Positions 7,252 to 15,034 of a stretch of DNA of 17,890 nt are shown here, piece by piece. Source of the stretch: CAHJXF01 sp964657795 (GTDB taxonomy: Bacteria > Pseudomonadota > Gammaproteobacteria > Burkholderiales > Burkholderiaceae_D). The position numbers and the translations under genes were made by a program. Numbering within the stretch: position 1 is the first letter of the stretch; every line of letters begins with the position of its first letter. The DNA is taken from NCBI GenBank assembly GCA_964657795.1, contig CAZZWS010000069.1, positions 1-17,890 on the forward strand, in the 5' to 3' direction. The notes beneath the pieces were generated by a model, which saw only the letters and a program-made list of their open reading frames with translations, made no database searches and had not been told where the DNA came from.

Positions 7252-7476
7252 TCAGGCGGTCGAGATTTCGATCCGGGTCTCGATGCGGCCGAGCCGTGCG
7301 TCGATGCGGTCCATGCGGGCCTTGACGCGAAGGACGTCACCGAACAGATTGGCGACGTGCGTTTCCAGGCTGCCGACGCGTAGCTTGAGTTCGCGAAGAT
7401 CTTCCTTGATCAGCGTGAGTTCCGCACGAATGGCGCGCAGATGGTCGAGGATGAGATGTTCGATGGGCTCGGTCAT
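7252..7476 (-). CDS. Small coiled-coil protein of unknown function
   Basis: A 74-residue protein, almost entirely predicted alpha-helix with heptad-like repeats: IEHLILDHLRAIRAEL, then IKEDLRELKLRVGSLETHV, and MDRIDARLGRIETRIE at the end. It has no Cys or Trp, no signal peptide and no membrane segment. Short helical proteins with this L-RAIRAEL...R-D-RLGRIE pattern occur in many proteobacteria without known function; they probably form oligomeric coiled coils. ATG at 7476 is chosen because the coiled coil begins right after it, and longer frames upstream run into the divergent oxidoreductase gene. No strong ribosome site is visible. It overlaps no other gene, and the clear heptad pattern argues that it is real despite its size. 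Confidence 0.72.
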   Translation of the reverse strand: MTEPIEHLILDHLRAIRAELTLIKEDLRELKLRVGSLETHVANLFGDVLRVKARMDRIDARLGRIETRIEISTA

Positions 7477-7575
7477 GGCGCCATCAGACCCGATCGCCCG
7501 CGAGCGGTCAATCGTCCGTTCGGTTAGTCTGACGAACCATGGATCGACGATCGCGTCATGCGATCTCGCAGCACG

Positions 7576-10500
7576 ATGAACGCTCCGCTCTCGCCCCAAG
7601 CCCTTCGCGACCTTTCGCCCGCCAACGCGCCACCGCGGCTGCGCGAGATCCCGTACAACTACACCTCGTTCTCGGACCGCGAGATCGTCGTGCGGCTGCT
7701 CGGCGGCTCCGCGTGGGACGATCTGGAGTCGCTGCGCGGTGAACGCCAGACCGGGCGCTCGGCGCGGATGCTCTACGAGGTGCTGGGCGACATCTGGGTC
7801 GTCCAGCGCAATCCGTATCTGCAGGACGATCTGCTCGACAACCCGCGCCGCCGTGCCGCGTTGATCGAGGCGCTCCATCACCGGCTCAACGAGGTCGACA
7901 AGCGGCGTCGCAGCGACGTGGCCGCAACGGTCGCCGATCGCCAGCGCGACGACAAGGTCGTGCATCTGCTCGACGCGGCGCGGCGCGCGGTGCGCGCGTT
8001 CGAGGACGGCTTCAAGGACACGTGGGACCTGCGCAAGCTGGCCGCGAAGAAGCTCGGCCGCGTCACGGCGAAGGACAACGTCAAGTTCGACGGCCTGTCG
8101 CGCGTGTCGCACGTCACCGACGCGACCGACTGGCGCGTCGAGTATCCGTTCGTCGTGCTGACGCCGGATACCGAGGAAGAGATGGCCGGCATCGTGGCGA
8201 CCTGCATCGAGCTAGGCCTGACGATCATTCCGCGCGGCGGCGGCACCGGCTACACTGGCGGCGCCATTCCGCTGACGCCGAAGAGCGCGGTGATCAACAC
8301 CGAGAAGCTCGAAGCGCTGAGCGCGATCGAAATGCGCGTGCTGCCGGGTCATGCGCACCCCACCGCGACGATCTGGTCGGGCGCCGGCGTCGTCACCAAG
8401 CGCGTGTCCGAGGCGGCCGATGCGGCCGGGCTCGTCTTCGCGGTCGATCCGACGTCGGCCGAGGCGTCGTGCATCGGCGGCAACGTCGCGATGAACGCCG
8501 GCGGCAAGAAGGCCGTGCTGTGGGGCACCGCGCTCGACAACCTCGCGTCGTGGAAGATGGTCGACTGCGACGGCAACTGGCTCGAGGTCGAGCGCATGGA
8601 CCACAACCTCGGCAAGATCCACGACGCGCCGTTCGCGACCTTCGAGGTGCGCAAGTTCCAGCCCGACGGCAGGACGCCCATCGGCACGGAAACGCTGGTC
8701 ATCGAAGGCAAGCGCTTCCGGAAGGAAGGCCTCGGCAAGGACGTCACCGACAAGTTCCTCGCGGGGCTGCCGGGCGTGCAGAAGGAGGGTTGCGACGGCC
8801 TCATCACGTCGGCGCGCTGGATCCTGCACCGCATGCCGCCGCATGCGCGCACCGTGTGCCTCGAATTCTTCGGGCAGGCGCGCGAGGCGATCCCGTCGAT
8901 CGTCGAGATCAAGGACTTCATGGACGCGGAGGCCAAGGCCGGTCGCGCCGTGCTGGCCGGTCTCGAGCATCTCGACGAACGCTATCTTCGTGCCGTCGGC
9001 TACTCCACCAAGTCGAAGCGCGGCGCGGAGACCTCGGCCTTTCCCAAGATGGCCTTGTTCGGCGACATCGTCGGCGAGAACGCGGACGACGTCGCGCGCG
9101 CGGCGTCCGAGGTCGTGCGGATGGCCAACGGCCGCAGCGGCGAAGGCTTCGTCGCGGTCTCGGCCGAGGCGCGCAAGAAATTCTGGCTCGATCGTTCGCG
9201 CACCGCGGCCATCGCGCGCCACACCAACGCGTTCAAGATCAACGAAGACGTCGTCATCCCGCTCGGTCGGATGGGCGAGTACACCGACGCCATCGAGCGC
9301 ATCAACATCGAGCTGTCGATCGACAACAAGCTCGAACTGCTGGACGCGCTGGAGCGCTGGTTCAAGCACGACCTCGCCGCGATACCCATCGGGAAAACCG
9401 ATGACGCGGACGTCGACCATCTGAGTCGTGAAGAGTTGTTCGGCACGCGCGTGCAGCAGGCGCAGGCGCTGATCGAGACGGTGCGGGCGCGGTGGCGCTA
9501 TCTGCGGACGCATATGGATGTGTCGGTCGACGAGGCGCGCGATGCGTTGGCGAGCCACGCCCTCCCGCTCGATGTCATCCCGGCGAAGGCCGGGACCCGA
9601 TCATTGCAGGACGCGAGCGATGACGACACCTTAGGCCCCGGCCTGCGCCGGGGAGACAGTGCCGTGATCGACCTGCTGCAAGTCCGAGCCATCCGCGTTT
9701 CCTGGAAGCGCGAAGTCCGCGGCCTTCTGCGCCAGATCTTCAACGGCGCCGAGTTCGCGCCGGTGCTGGCCGGCGCCGAAGCGATCCACAAGAAGGTGCT
9801 GCGCGGTCGCGTCTTCGTCGCGCTGCACATGCATGCCGGCGACGGCAACGTGCACACCAACATCCCGGTCAACTCCGACGACTACGCGATGCTGTCGACC
9901 GCCAACCGCATGGTCGCCCGCATCATGCAGATCGCGCGCGACCTCGACGGCGTGATCTCCGGCGAGCACGGCATCGGCATCACGAAGCTCGAATTCCTGA
10001 CCGACGCGGAGACCGCCGATTTCCGCGCCTACAAGCAGCGCATCGATCCGCGCGGGCACTTCAATTACGGCAAGCTGATGGCGCTGCCGGCGATGGCCGC
10101 GGATCTGCGCAACGCGTACACGCCTAGCTTCGGCCTGATGGGCGCCGAGTCGCTGATCATGCAGCAGTCGGACATCGGCGCCATCGCCGACTCCATCAAG
10201 GACTGCCTGCGATGCGGCAAGTGCAAGCCGGTGTGCGCGACCCACGTGCCGCGCGCCAACCTGCTCTACTCGCCGCGCAACAAGATCCTCGCGACGTCGT
10301 TGCTGATCGAGGCGTTCCTGTACGAGGAGCAGACGCGACGCGGCGTGTCGATCAAGCACTGGGAAGAATTCGACGACGTGGCCGCGCATTGCACCGTCTG
10401 CCACAAGTGCCTGTCGCCGTGCCCGGTCGACATCGACTTCGGCGACGTGTCGATGAACATGCGCAACCTGCTGCGGAAGATGGGGCAGAAGAAGTTCAAC

Positions 10501-11667
10501 GTCGGTGCGACCGCTTCGATGTTCTTCCTCAACGCGACCGACCCGACGACCATCAACGCCACGCGCAAGGTGATGATGGACTGGGGCTTCAAGGCGCAGC
10601 GTCTCGCGGTGGACCTGTTCAAGCCGGCGGCGAAGGCGCAGGTCGCGAAGCCGCCGTCGACGCACGGCAGCACGCCGGTGCGCGAGCAGGTGATCCACTT
10701 CATCAACAAGAAGATGCCGGGCAACCTGCCGAAGAAGACGGCGCGTGCACTGCTCGACATCGAAGACGCCAAGTTCGTGCCGATCATCCGTGACCCGAAG
10801 ACCGTGACGGCCGACAGCGAGGCCGTGTTCTATTTTCCGGGCTGCGGATCGGAGCGCTTGTTCTCGCAGGTCGGCCTGGCAACGCAGGCGATGCTGTGGC
10901 ACGTCGGCGTGCAGACCGTGCTGCCGCCGGGCTATCTGTGCTGCGGCTATCCGCAGCGGGGGGCCGGCGAGTTCGACAAGGCCGAGAAGATCATCACCGA
11001 CAACCGCGTGCTGTTCCATCGCGTGGCCAACACGCTCAACTACCTCGACATCAAGACCGTCGTCGTCAGTTGCGGCACGTGCTACGACCAGCTCGCCGGC
11101 TACGAATTCGACAAGATCTTCCCGGGCTGCCGGATCATCGACATCCACGAGTTCCTGATGGAGAAGGGCGTCCGGCTCGAAGGCGTGACCGGCACGCAGT
11201 ATCTCTATCACGACCCTTGCCACACGCCGATGAAGGCCTACGACCCGCTCAAGGTCGTCAACACGTTGATGGCGAGCGACCTCAACGGGAAGGTCGAGAA
11301 GAACGACCGCTGCTGTGGCGAGTCGGGCACGCTCGCGGTCACGCGGCCGGACATCTCGACGCAGGTCCGCTTTCGCAAGGAAGAGGAGATGCGGAAGGGC
11401 GTGGCGAAGCTGCGTGCCGTGAAGCCGTCGCTCGTCGAGACCACCGACCTGTCGACCGCGACACAGCCGGTGGCCGAGCCCGCACCGATCAAGATCCTGA
11501 CCTCGTGCCCGTCTTGCCTGCAGGGTCTCGGCCGCTACAACGAGGACGTCGGCGTCGAAGCCGACTACATCGTCGTCGAGGTCGCGAAGCACATCCTCGG
11601 CGTCGACTGGATGCCCGATTACGTGAAGCGCGCCAACGCGGGCGGCATCGAGCGCGTGCTGGTTTGA
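7576..11667 (+). CDS. Giant FAD/FMN-4Fe-4S-CCG oxidoreductase (DUF3683-type, glycolate/D-lactate dehydrogenase-like)
   Basis: A 1363-residue fusion. In order: a DUF3683-like N-terminus (LREIPYNYTSFSDREIVVRL), a PCMH-type FAD-binding domain with PRGGGTGYTGG near residue 219, and an FAD-oxidase C-terminal domain (HMHAGDGNVHTN, GEHGIGITKLEFL). Then come two 4Fe-4S motifs, Cys877-880-883-887 and Cys939-942-945-949, and two CCG domains (CCGYPQRG at 1122; CCGESGT at 1246, with HDPCH before it and SCPSCLQGL after it). Related enzymes such as GlcDEF and Dld2 oxidise 2-hydroxyacids and pass electrons to quinone; here the dehydrogenase and Fe-S subunits are one chain. The substrate is not known. Residues 667-694 are encoded by a palindromic repeat. 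ATG at 7576 gives the usual MNAP start; ATG at 7558 is possible. Neither has a good ribosome site. Confidence 0.92.
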   Translation: MNAPLSPQALRDLSPANAPPRLREIPYNYTSFSDREIVVRLLGGSAWDDLESLRGERQTGRSARMLYEVLGDIWVVQRNPYLQDDLLDNPRRRAALIEALHHRLNEVDKRRRSDVAATVADRQRDDKVVHLLDAARRAVRAFEDGFKDTWDLRKLAAKKLGRVTAKDNVKFDGLSRVSHVTDATDWRVEYPFVVLTPDTEEEMAGIVATCIELGLTIIPRGGGTGYTGGAIPLTPKSAVINTEKLEALSAIEMRVLPGHAHPTATIWSGAGVVTKRVSEAADAAGLVFAVDPTSAEASCIGGNVAMNAGGKKAVLWGTALDNLASWKMVDCDGNWLEVERMDHNLGKIHDAPFATFEVRKFQPDGRTPIGTETLVIEGKRFRKEGLGKDVTDKFLAGLPGVQKEGCDGLITSARWILHRMPPHARTVCLEFFGQAREAIPSIVEIKDFMDAEAKAGRAVLAGLEHLDERYLRAVGYSTKSKRGAETSAFPKMALFGDIVGENADDVARAASEVVRMANGRSGEGFVAVSAEARKKFWLDRSRTAAIARHTNAFKINEDVVIPLGRMGEYTDAIERINIELSIDNKLELLDALERWFKHDLAAIPIGKTDDADVDHLSREELFGTRVQQAQALIETVRARWRYLRTHMDVSVDEARDALASHALPLDVIPAKAGTRSLQDASDDDTLGPGLRRGDSAVIDLLQVRAIRVSWKREVRGLLRQIFNGAEFAPVLAGAEAIHKKVLRGRVFVALHMHAGDGNVHTNIPVNSDDYAMLSTANRMVARIMQIARDLDGVISGEHGIGITKLEFLTDAETADFRAYKQRIDPRGHFNYGKLMALPAMAADLRNAYTPSFGLMGAESLIMQQSDIGAIADSIKDCLRCGKCKPVCATHVPRANLLYSPRNKILATSLLIEAFLYEEQTRRGVSIKHWEEFDDVAAHCTVCHKCLSPCPVDIDFGDVSMNMRNLLRKMGQKKFNVGATASMFFLNATDPTTINATRKVMMDWGFKAQRLAVDLFKPAAKAQVAKPPSTHGSTPVREQVIHFINKKMPGNLPKKTARALLDIEDAKFVPIIRDPKTVTADSEAVFYFPGCGSERLFSQVGLATQAMLWHVGVQTVLPPGYLCCGYPQRGAGEFDKAEKIITDNRVLFHRVANTLNYLDIKTVVVSCGTCYDQLAGYEFDKIFPGCRIIDIHEFLMEKGVRLEGVTGTQYLYHDPCHTPMKAYDPLKVVNTLMASDLNGKVEKNDRCCGESGTLAVTRPDISTQVRFRKEEEMRKGVAKLRAVKPSLVETTDLSTATQPVAEPAPIKILTSCPSCLQGLGRYNEDVGVEADYIVVEVAKHILGVDWMPDYVKRANAGGIERVLV
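9574..9657 (+). repeat. Paired REP-like palindromes inserted in frame in the oxidoreductase gene
   Basis: An 84-bp block (exactly 28 codons) with two hairpins facing each other. Arm 1 has TCCCGGC (9578-9584) and GCCGGGA (9589-9595) around GAAG. Arm 2 has CCCCGGC (9636-9642) and GCCGGGG (9647-9653) around CTGC. The arms are inverted copies: 20 of 24 positions match when arm 2 is reverse-complemented. Arm 1 also matches the intergenic copy at 5051-5075 at 20 of 25 positions. The encoded peptide VIPAKAGTRS...GPGLRRGD is the translation typical of this repeat family. The reading frame stays open, so the gene is not broken. Confidence 0.85.
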
Positions 11668-11716
11668 CGGGCGTGACGCCGGACGTGCTGAACGGTGCCA
11701 TCGCCGCGACCGTCGC

Positions 11717-11733
11717 AGGCACAATGCCTTTTT
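11717..11733 (+). terminator. Possible short intrinsic terminator after the oxidoreductase gene
   Basis: A 5-bp stem AGGCA/TGCCT around CAA (11717-11729) is followed by TTTT, 49 bases after the stop codon. It is short, so termination may be weak. The same bases include CACAAT, which could instead be a -10 element for the gene starting at 11768. I cannot decide between the two. Confidence 0.35.
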
Positions 11734-11767
11734 GCATCCGCCCAACCCGCCCGCGTCAGGCCGCGTC

Positions 11768-13618
11768 ATGCTTCGATTCTCACGTAGCGAAGTCTCGTCC
11801 GACGATCGCAAGACTCGCATCGTCGACGGCCCTGCGGCCAAGGTGTGGTTGGCGCGCATGGCGCAGCCGGCCAGCACCGACAATCTCGCCGAGATCAGGC
11901 AGGTGCTGGAGACGCTCGGCGCGCAGGGCGCACAGGATCGCGTCGCCGCGCTGACGGCCGAACGCAAGTTCGCCATCGCCGACCGTATCCGCGGGGTCGT
12001 GTTGCCGCTGCTCGGCGACCGTGCGCGCGAGGACCGCTTCACGGTCCTGCCGCTGGACGACGACTTCAGCCAGCACTTCTGGGCCGCCGTCAACGCCGCG
12101 ACCGCGTTGCGCGACGTCTATGCATGGCTGGTCTCGCAGTTGCCGGAGGTGCCGGCTCGTCCGGAGCCGTCGATCGGCGACGACAGGGACGCCACCGTGG
12201 ATGCGGCCCCGGCCGCGCATCATTTCGTCACGCGGGTCGGCGCGCTGCATCGGGCGCTCGACGTCAACGCTTACGTGATGCTGTGCGTGCAGCGCGCCCG
12301 CTGGGCCGTGCCCGCCGTGCTCTGGGAACGTCACTGCACGCTCGGTCAGCTCGTGCGCGACCTCGACTGCCAGGACATCGAGGTCAGCGATGCGCTGCGC
12401 GTCAGCGCCACCAAGACCTGTCGCGCCGCTTTCGTGCTCCCCGTGATGATCGCGCTCGCCGATCCGTCGGTGCGTACCGGCGTCGAGTTCGAGATGATCC
12501 GGATGGCTGCGCAACGCTGGTCGGCCAAGGTGGGATTCCGTCTCGAGAAGCGCAGCGACGGGGCCGCCCCGCCGGCGCGACCGGTCGCGCATCCCGGGCC
12601 GACGGTCACGCTCGGGGCGTGCGTGCTGCGCTTCGACACGCAGAGCGCGCTGCACTCGATCGACAAGCGGCTTGAAGCGCTCGCCGAAGGTCGCTCGCCC
12701 CGCGAGGCGGGCATCGGCGACAGCCTGCGCCCGCAGGTCGCGCGCGATCTGCTGCTGGTCCTCAAGCAGCGCTGGGGTTCCCGCGTCACCACCGACATCA
12801 ACTCGCCCGACCGCCCGTGGCGGCCCGCGCTGGCGGGCGCGCAGATCCAGGCGATGGTCGGCCTGCCCACCGACGAGGCGCGACTCCGCCAGAGCCGTGT
12901 CGGCCTGCCGGTCGATGGTCATGGCCCCGCCGGTGCGTATTCGTACCACCACGACAGGCAGGGTGCCATCACGCGCCAGCCGGAGCAGATCGACCGGGCC
13001 CTCATCGAGCAGTTGCTGGGCGATGCCGAGACCTGGACGCTGGTGGCCGAGGCCGCCGACGCCATCCATTGCGTCCGCAAGCATCCGCGTCCGCGGATCG
13101 GCCTGCGACGGCTGATCGGGCTCCGGCTGGGTGCGGCGTCGAACCCGGCATCGGACGCGGAGTCGCCGTTCATGATCGGCTGGATCGAAGGACTGCAAGC
13201 CCACACGGTGACGCTCGACGACCGGCAGTTGCGGCCGAGCGCGGCGCACAGCGTGCGCGTGCGGCTCGCGCCCGGACTGCCGCAACTGCTGACGGCGACG
13301 ATCGACGATGTCGAACTCGACTGTGCGTTCCTGCTGGCGCCGGGCGGCACGGAATCGCAGGCGAAGGGCAATCGCGTTCCGGCCTTCGTGCCGATGCTCA
13401 CGGACGTCGGCATCGCGCCCGGCGTGCTTGAGGAAGGCGACGGATGGGATGCGGTGCGGGCGTCGCCGCGTTCTTACGGGCTGGTCCTGCCGCAGGCCGG
13501 CTTTCGACCGCATCGGCTCGTGAAGGCGGTGCGCCGCGGCGCGGTGGCGATGCTCAGGCTCGAAGAATTGATGATGCGCGGATCGGACTTCGATCTTGTG
13601 CGCTTCACGGTGCTCTAA
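11768..13618 (+). CDS. Large uncharacterised protein, possibly a PilZ-associated (c-di-GMP) type
   Basis: A 616-residue soluble protein that I do not recognise with certainty. The N-terminal third is helical, with VWLARM...LAEIRQVLETL, IADRIRGVVLPLLGD and FWAAVNAATALRDVYAWL. This pattern resembles the helical domain before PilZ domains in large beta/gammaproteobacterial proteins often misnamed molecular chaperones. The C-terminal part, with FMIGWIEGLQAHTVTL, YGLVLPQAGFRPHRLV and a final LMMRGSDFDLVRFTVL, also resembles the beta-rich end of those proteins. The c-di-GMP motif (RxxxR with D/NxSxxG) is not clearly present, although IGLRRLIGLRL (around residue 440) lies where it would be expected, so nucleotide binding is unproven. 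No signal peptide or membrane segment is seen. ATG at 11768 has CAGG seven bases upstream. The stop overlaps that of phoR by 4 bp (CTAA). Confidence 0.75.
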   Translation: MLRFSRSEVSSDDRKTRIVDGPAAKVWLARMAQPASTDNLAEIRQVLETLGAQGAQDRVAALTAERKFAIADRIRGVVLPLLGDRAREDRFTVLPLDDDFSQHFWAAVNAATALRDVYAWLVSQLPEVPARPEPSIGDDRDATVDAAPAAHHFVTRVGALHRALDVNAYVMLCVQRARWAVPAVLWERHCTLGQLVRDLDCQDIEVSDALRVSATKTCRAAFVLPVMIALADPSVRTGVEFEMIRMAAQRWSAKVGFRLEKRSDGAAPPARPVAHPGPTVTLGACVLRFDTQSALHSIDKRLEALAEGRSPREAGIGDSLRPQVARDLLLVLKQRWGSRVTTDINSPDRPWRPALAGAQIQAMVGLPTDEARLRQSRVGLPVDGHGPAGAYSYHHDRQGAITRQPEQIDRALIEQLLGDAETWTLVAEAADAIHCVRKHPRPRIGLRRLIGLRLGAASNPASDAESPFMIGWIEGLQAHTVTLDDRQLRPSAAHSVRVRLAPGLPQLLTATIDDVELDCAFLLAPGGTESQAKGNRVPAFVPMLTDVGIAPGVLEEGDGWDAVRASPRSYGLVLPQAGFRPHRLVKAVRRGAVAMLRLEELMMRGSDFDLVRFTVL

Positions 13619-14964
13619 GCATCGACCAGGGCCCGGTCGTCGGCATGGCGGACATCCGCCTGCGCATCGACGACCCTTCGCGCCGGCAACGTCGCCCTGA
13701 ACGTACTGCCCTTGCCGACGTCGCTGGTGATCGTCAGCGAGCCCTGATGGCGGGTCATGACGTGCTTGACGATGGCCAGCCCGAGCCCCGTGCCGCCTGA
13801 TTGACGCGATCGACCGCGATCCACGCGATAGAAGCGTTCGGTCAGCCGCGGCAGATGGTGCATCGGGATGCCGATGCCCGTGTCGCTCACCGTGAACGTG
13901 CCGCTGCCGTCGGGCTGCCGATGCCAGCCGACCTCGATGCGGCCATGCTCCGGCGTGTAGCGGATCGCGTTGGTCACGAGATTGGTGAAGGCGCTGGTCA
14001 GTTCGACTTCGGCGCCGAGCAGGTCGATGTCGGGCGTGACGTCGAAGACGATGTCGTGCTGCCCGTTCGACAATTGCCGCGCGGTGCTCTCCACGCGCGC
14101 CATCAACGCAGACGCGTGGATGCGCTCGTCGCGCGGCGTGCTGGTGGCTTCGAGCGCGGACAGCGTCAGCAGGTCGTCGACGAGCCGCTGCATCCGCGCC
14201 GCCTGCTCCTGCATCATCGCCATGTAACGCGCCTGCTGCTCGGCCGTCACGGCGGACTCGCTGATCGTCTCGAGGAACCCGGTCAGCACGGTCAGCGGTG
14301 TCTTGAGTTCGTGCGAGACGTTCGCCACGAAGTCGCGACGCATCGTCTCGAGCCGCTCGAAGCGCGAGATGTCGCGCGACAGCAGCAGCTTCTGCCCGTC
14401 GCCGTAGGCCACGAGCTGCAACGACAGCACGCGCTCGATGCCCTGGCCCGGATGCCGCACCCGCAGTTGCACCGGCCGCTCCCATTCGCCGCGCGACAGA
14501 TAGCCGAGGAAGTCCGGCGCGCGAACCAGGTTGGTGACGTTCTGGCCCTGGTCCTTCTCGAGCTTGAGGTTGAGGTGCTGCTCGGCCTGCGGGTTGCACC
14601 ACAGGATCTGGTTCTGGACATTGAGCGTGACGACGCCGTCCGGCAGCGCCTGCGCGGCGCCGCGAAAGCTGACCAGGGCATCGGTCAGCGTGGCGATGTC
14701 GCGCTGCGTCGCGCGGCCGCGGTGATAGAGCTGCGCATACAACTCTTCCCACGCGCCCGACGAGCGCGGCAACGTGGACCCGACCTCGCGTCGCGACCAC
14801 GCCGACAGCGTGCGCAGATGGATGGCGTCGCGCACGTAACGCAGCGCGAAGGCCACGGTCGCGAAACCGTAGGCGGTAGTCCAGTCGGACAGCGCCCGCA
14901 CGACCAGCATGCCGAGCGCGATCAAACCGAGAAACGTCAGCGTTCTGACCCAGACGGGATTCAT
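13615..14964 (-). CDS. phoR: Phosphate-regulon sensor histidine kinase PhoR
   Basis: A 449-residue membrane histidine kinase. Two hydrophobic stretches near the N-terminus (about 8-25 and 30-45) form the membrane anchor with no large periplasmic loop, as in PhoR. A PAS-like domain follows (about 100-200; LPDGVVTLNVQNQILWCNPQ). The kinase core has the H-box FVANVSHELKTPLT with phospho-acceptor His218, the N-box NLVTNAIRYTP (Asn332), G1 DTGIGIP (Asp361) and G2 GGTGLGLAIVKH. It phosphorylates PhoB when phosphate is scarce. It lies downstream of phoB on the same strand, 70 bp apart, so the two are probably co-transcribed. ATG at 14964 (MNPVWVR) is the likely start; a TTG at 14994 would add ten residues. 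No strong ribosome site is seen for either. The stop overlaps the convergent 616-residue gene. Confidence 0.94.
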   Translation of the reverse strand: MNPVWVRTLTFLGLIALGMLVVRALSDWTTAYGFATVAFALRYVRDAIHLRTLSAWSRREVGSTLPRSSGAWEELYAQLYHRGRATQRDIATLTDALVSFRGAAQALPDGVVTLNVQNQILWCNPQAEQHLNLKLEKDQGQNVTNLVRAPDFLGYLSRGEWERPVQLRVRHPGQGIERVLSLQLVAYGDGQKLLLSRDISRFERLETMRRDFVANVSHELKTPLTVLTGFLETISESAVTAEQQARYMAMMQEQAARMQRLVDDLLTLSALEATSTPRDERIHASALMARVESTARQLSNGQHDIVFDVTPDIDLLGAEVELTSAFTNLVTNAIRYTPEHGRIEVGWHRQPDGSGTFTVSDTGIGIPMHHLPRLTERFYRVDRGRSRQSGGTGLGLAIVKHVMTRHQGSLTITSDVGKGSTFRATLPARRVVDAQADVRHADDRALVDA

Positions 14965-15034
14965 GCGCAGCCGGTCGACAACCGCCAACAGCAAAGGATG
15001 ACGATTCTAGCGCGGGGTGTCCGCGCCCCGTGCT

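Noticed and set aside
9574..9657. The paired palindromes as a CRISPR array or transposon insertion that breaks the gene
   Set aside because: There are only two inverted, not direct, repeats, with no spacers and no transposase, and the reading frame remains open.
9631..12093. An 820-codon open frame on the minus strand
   Set aside because: It lies opposite the oxidoreductase gene, which has clear domains. The shadow frame shows none and low-complexity Arg/Val/Asp composition.
11780..14800. A 1006-codon open frame on the minus strand
   Set aside because: It is opposite the 616-residue gene and in another frame of phoR. Its translation is Arg/Ala/Asp-rich without domains, as expected of a GC-rich shadow frame.
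15010..15026. Hairpin GCGCGG/CCGCGC between phoB and phoR
   Set aside because: There is no T run on the minus strand after it, and the two genes are expected to be co-transcribed. Such GC stems arise easily in this composition.
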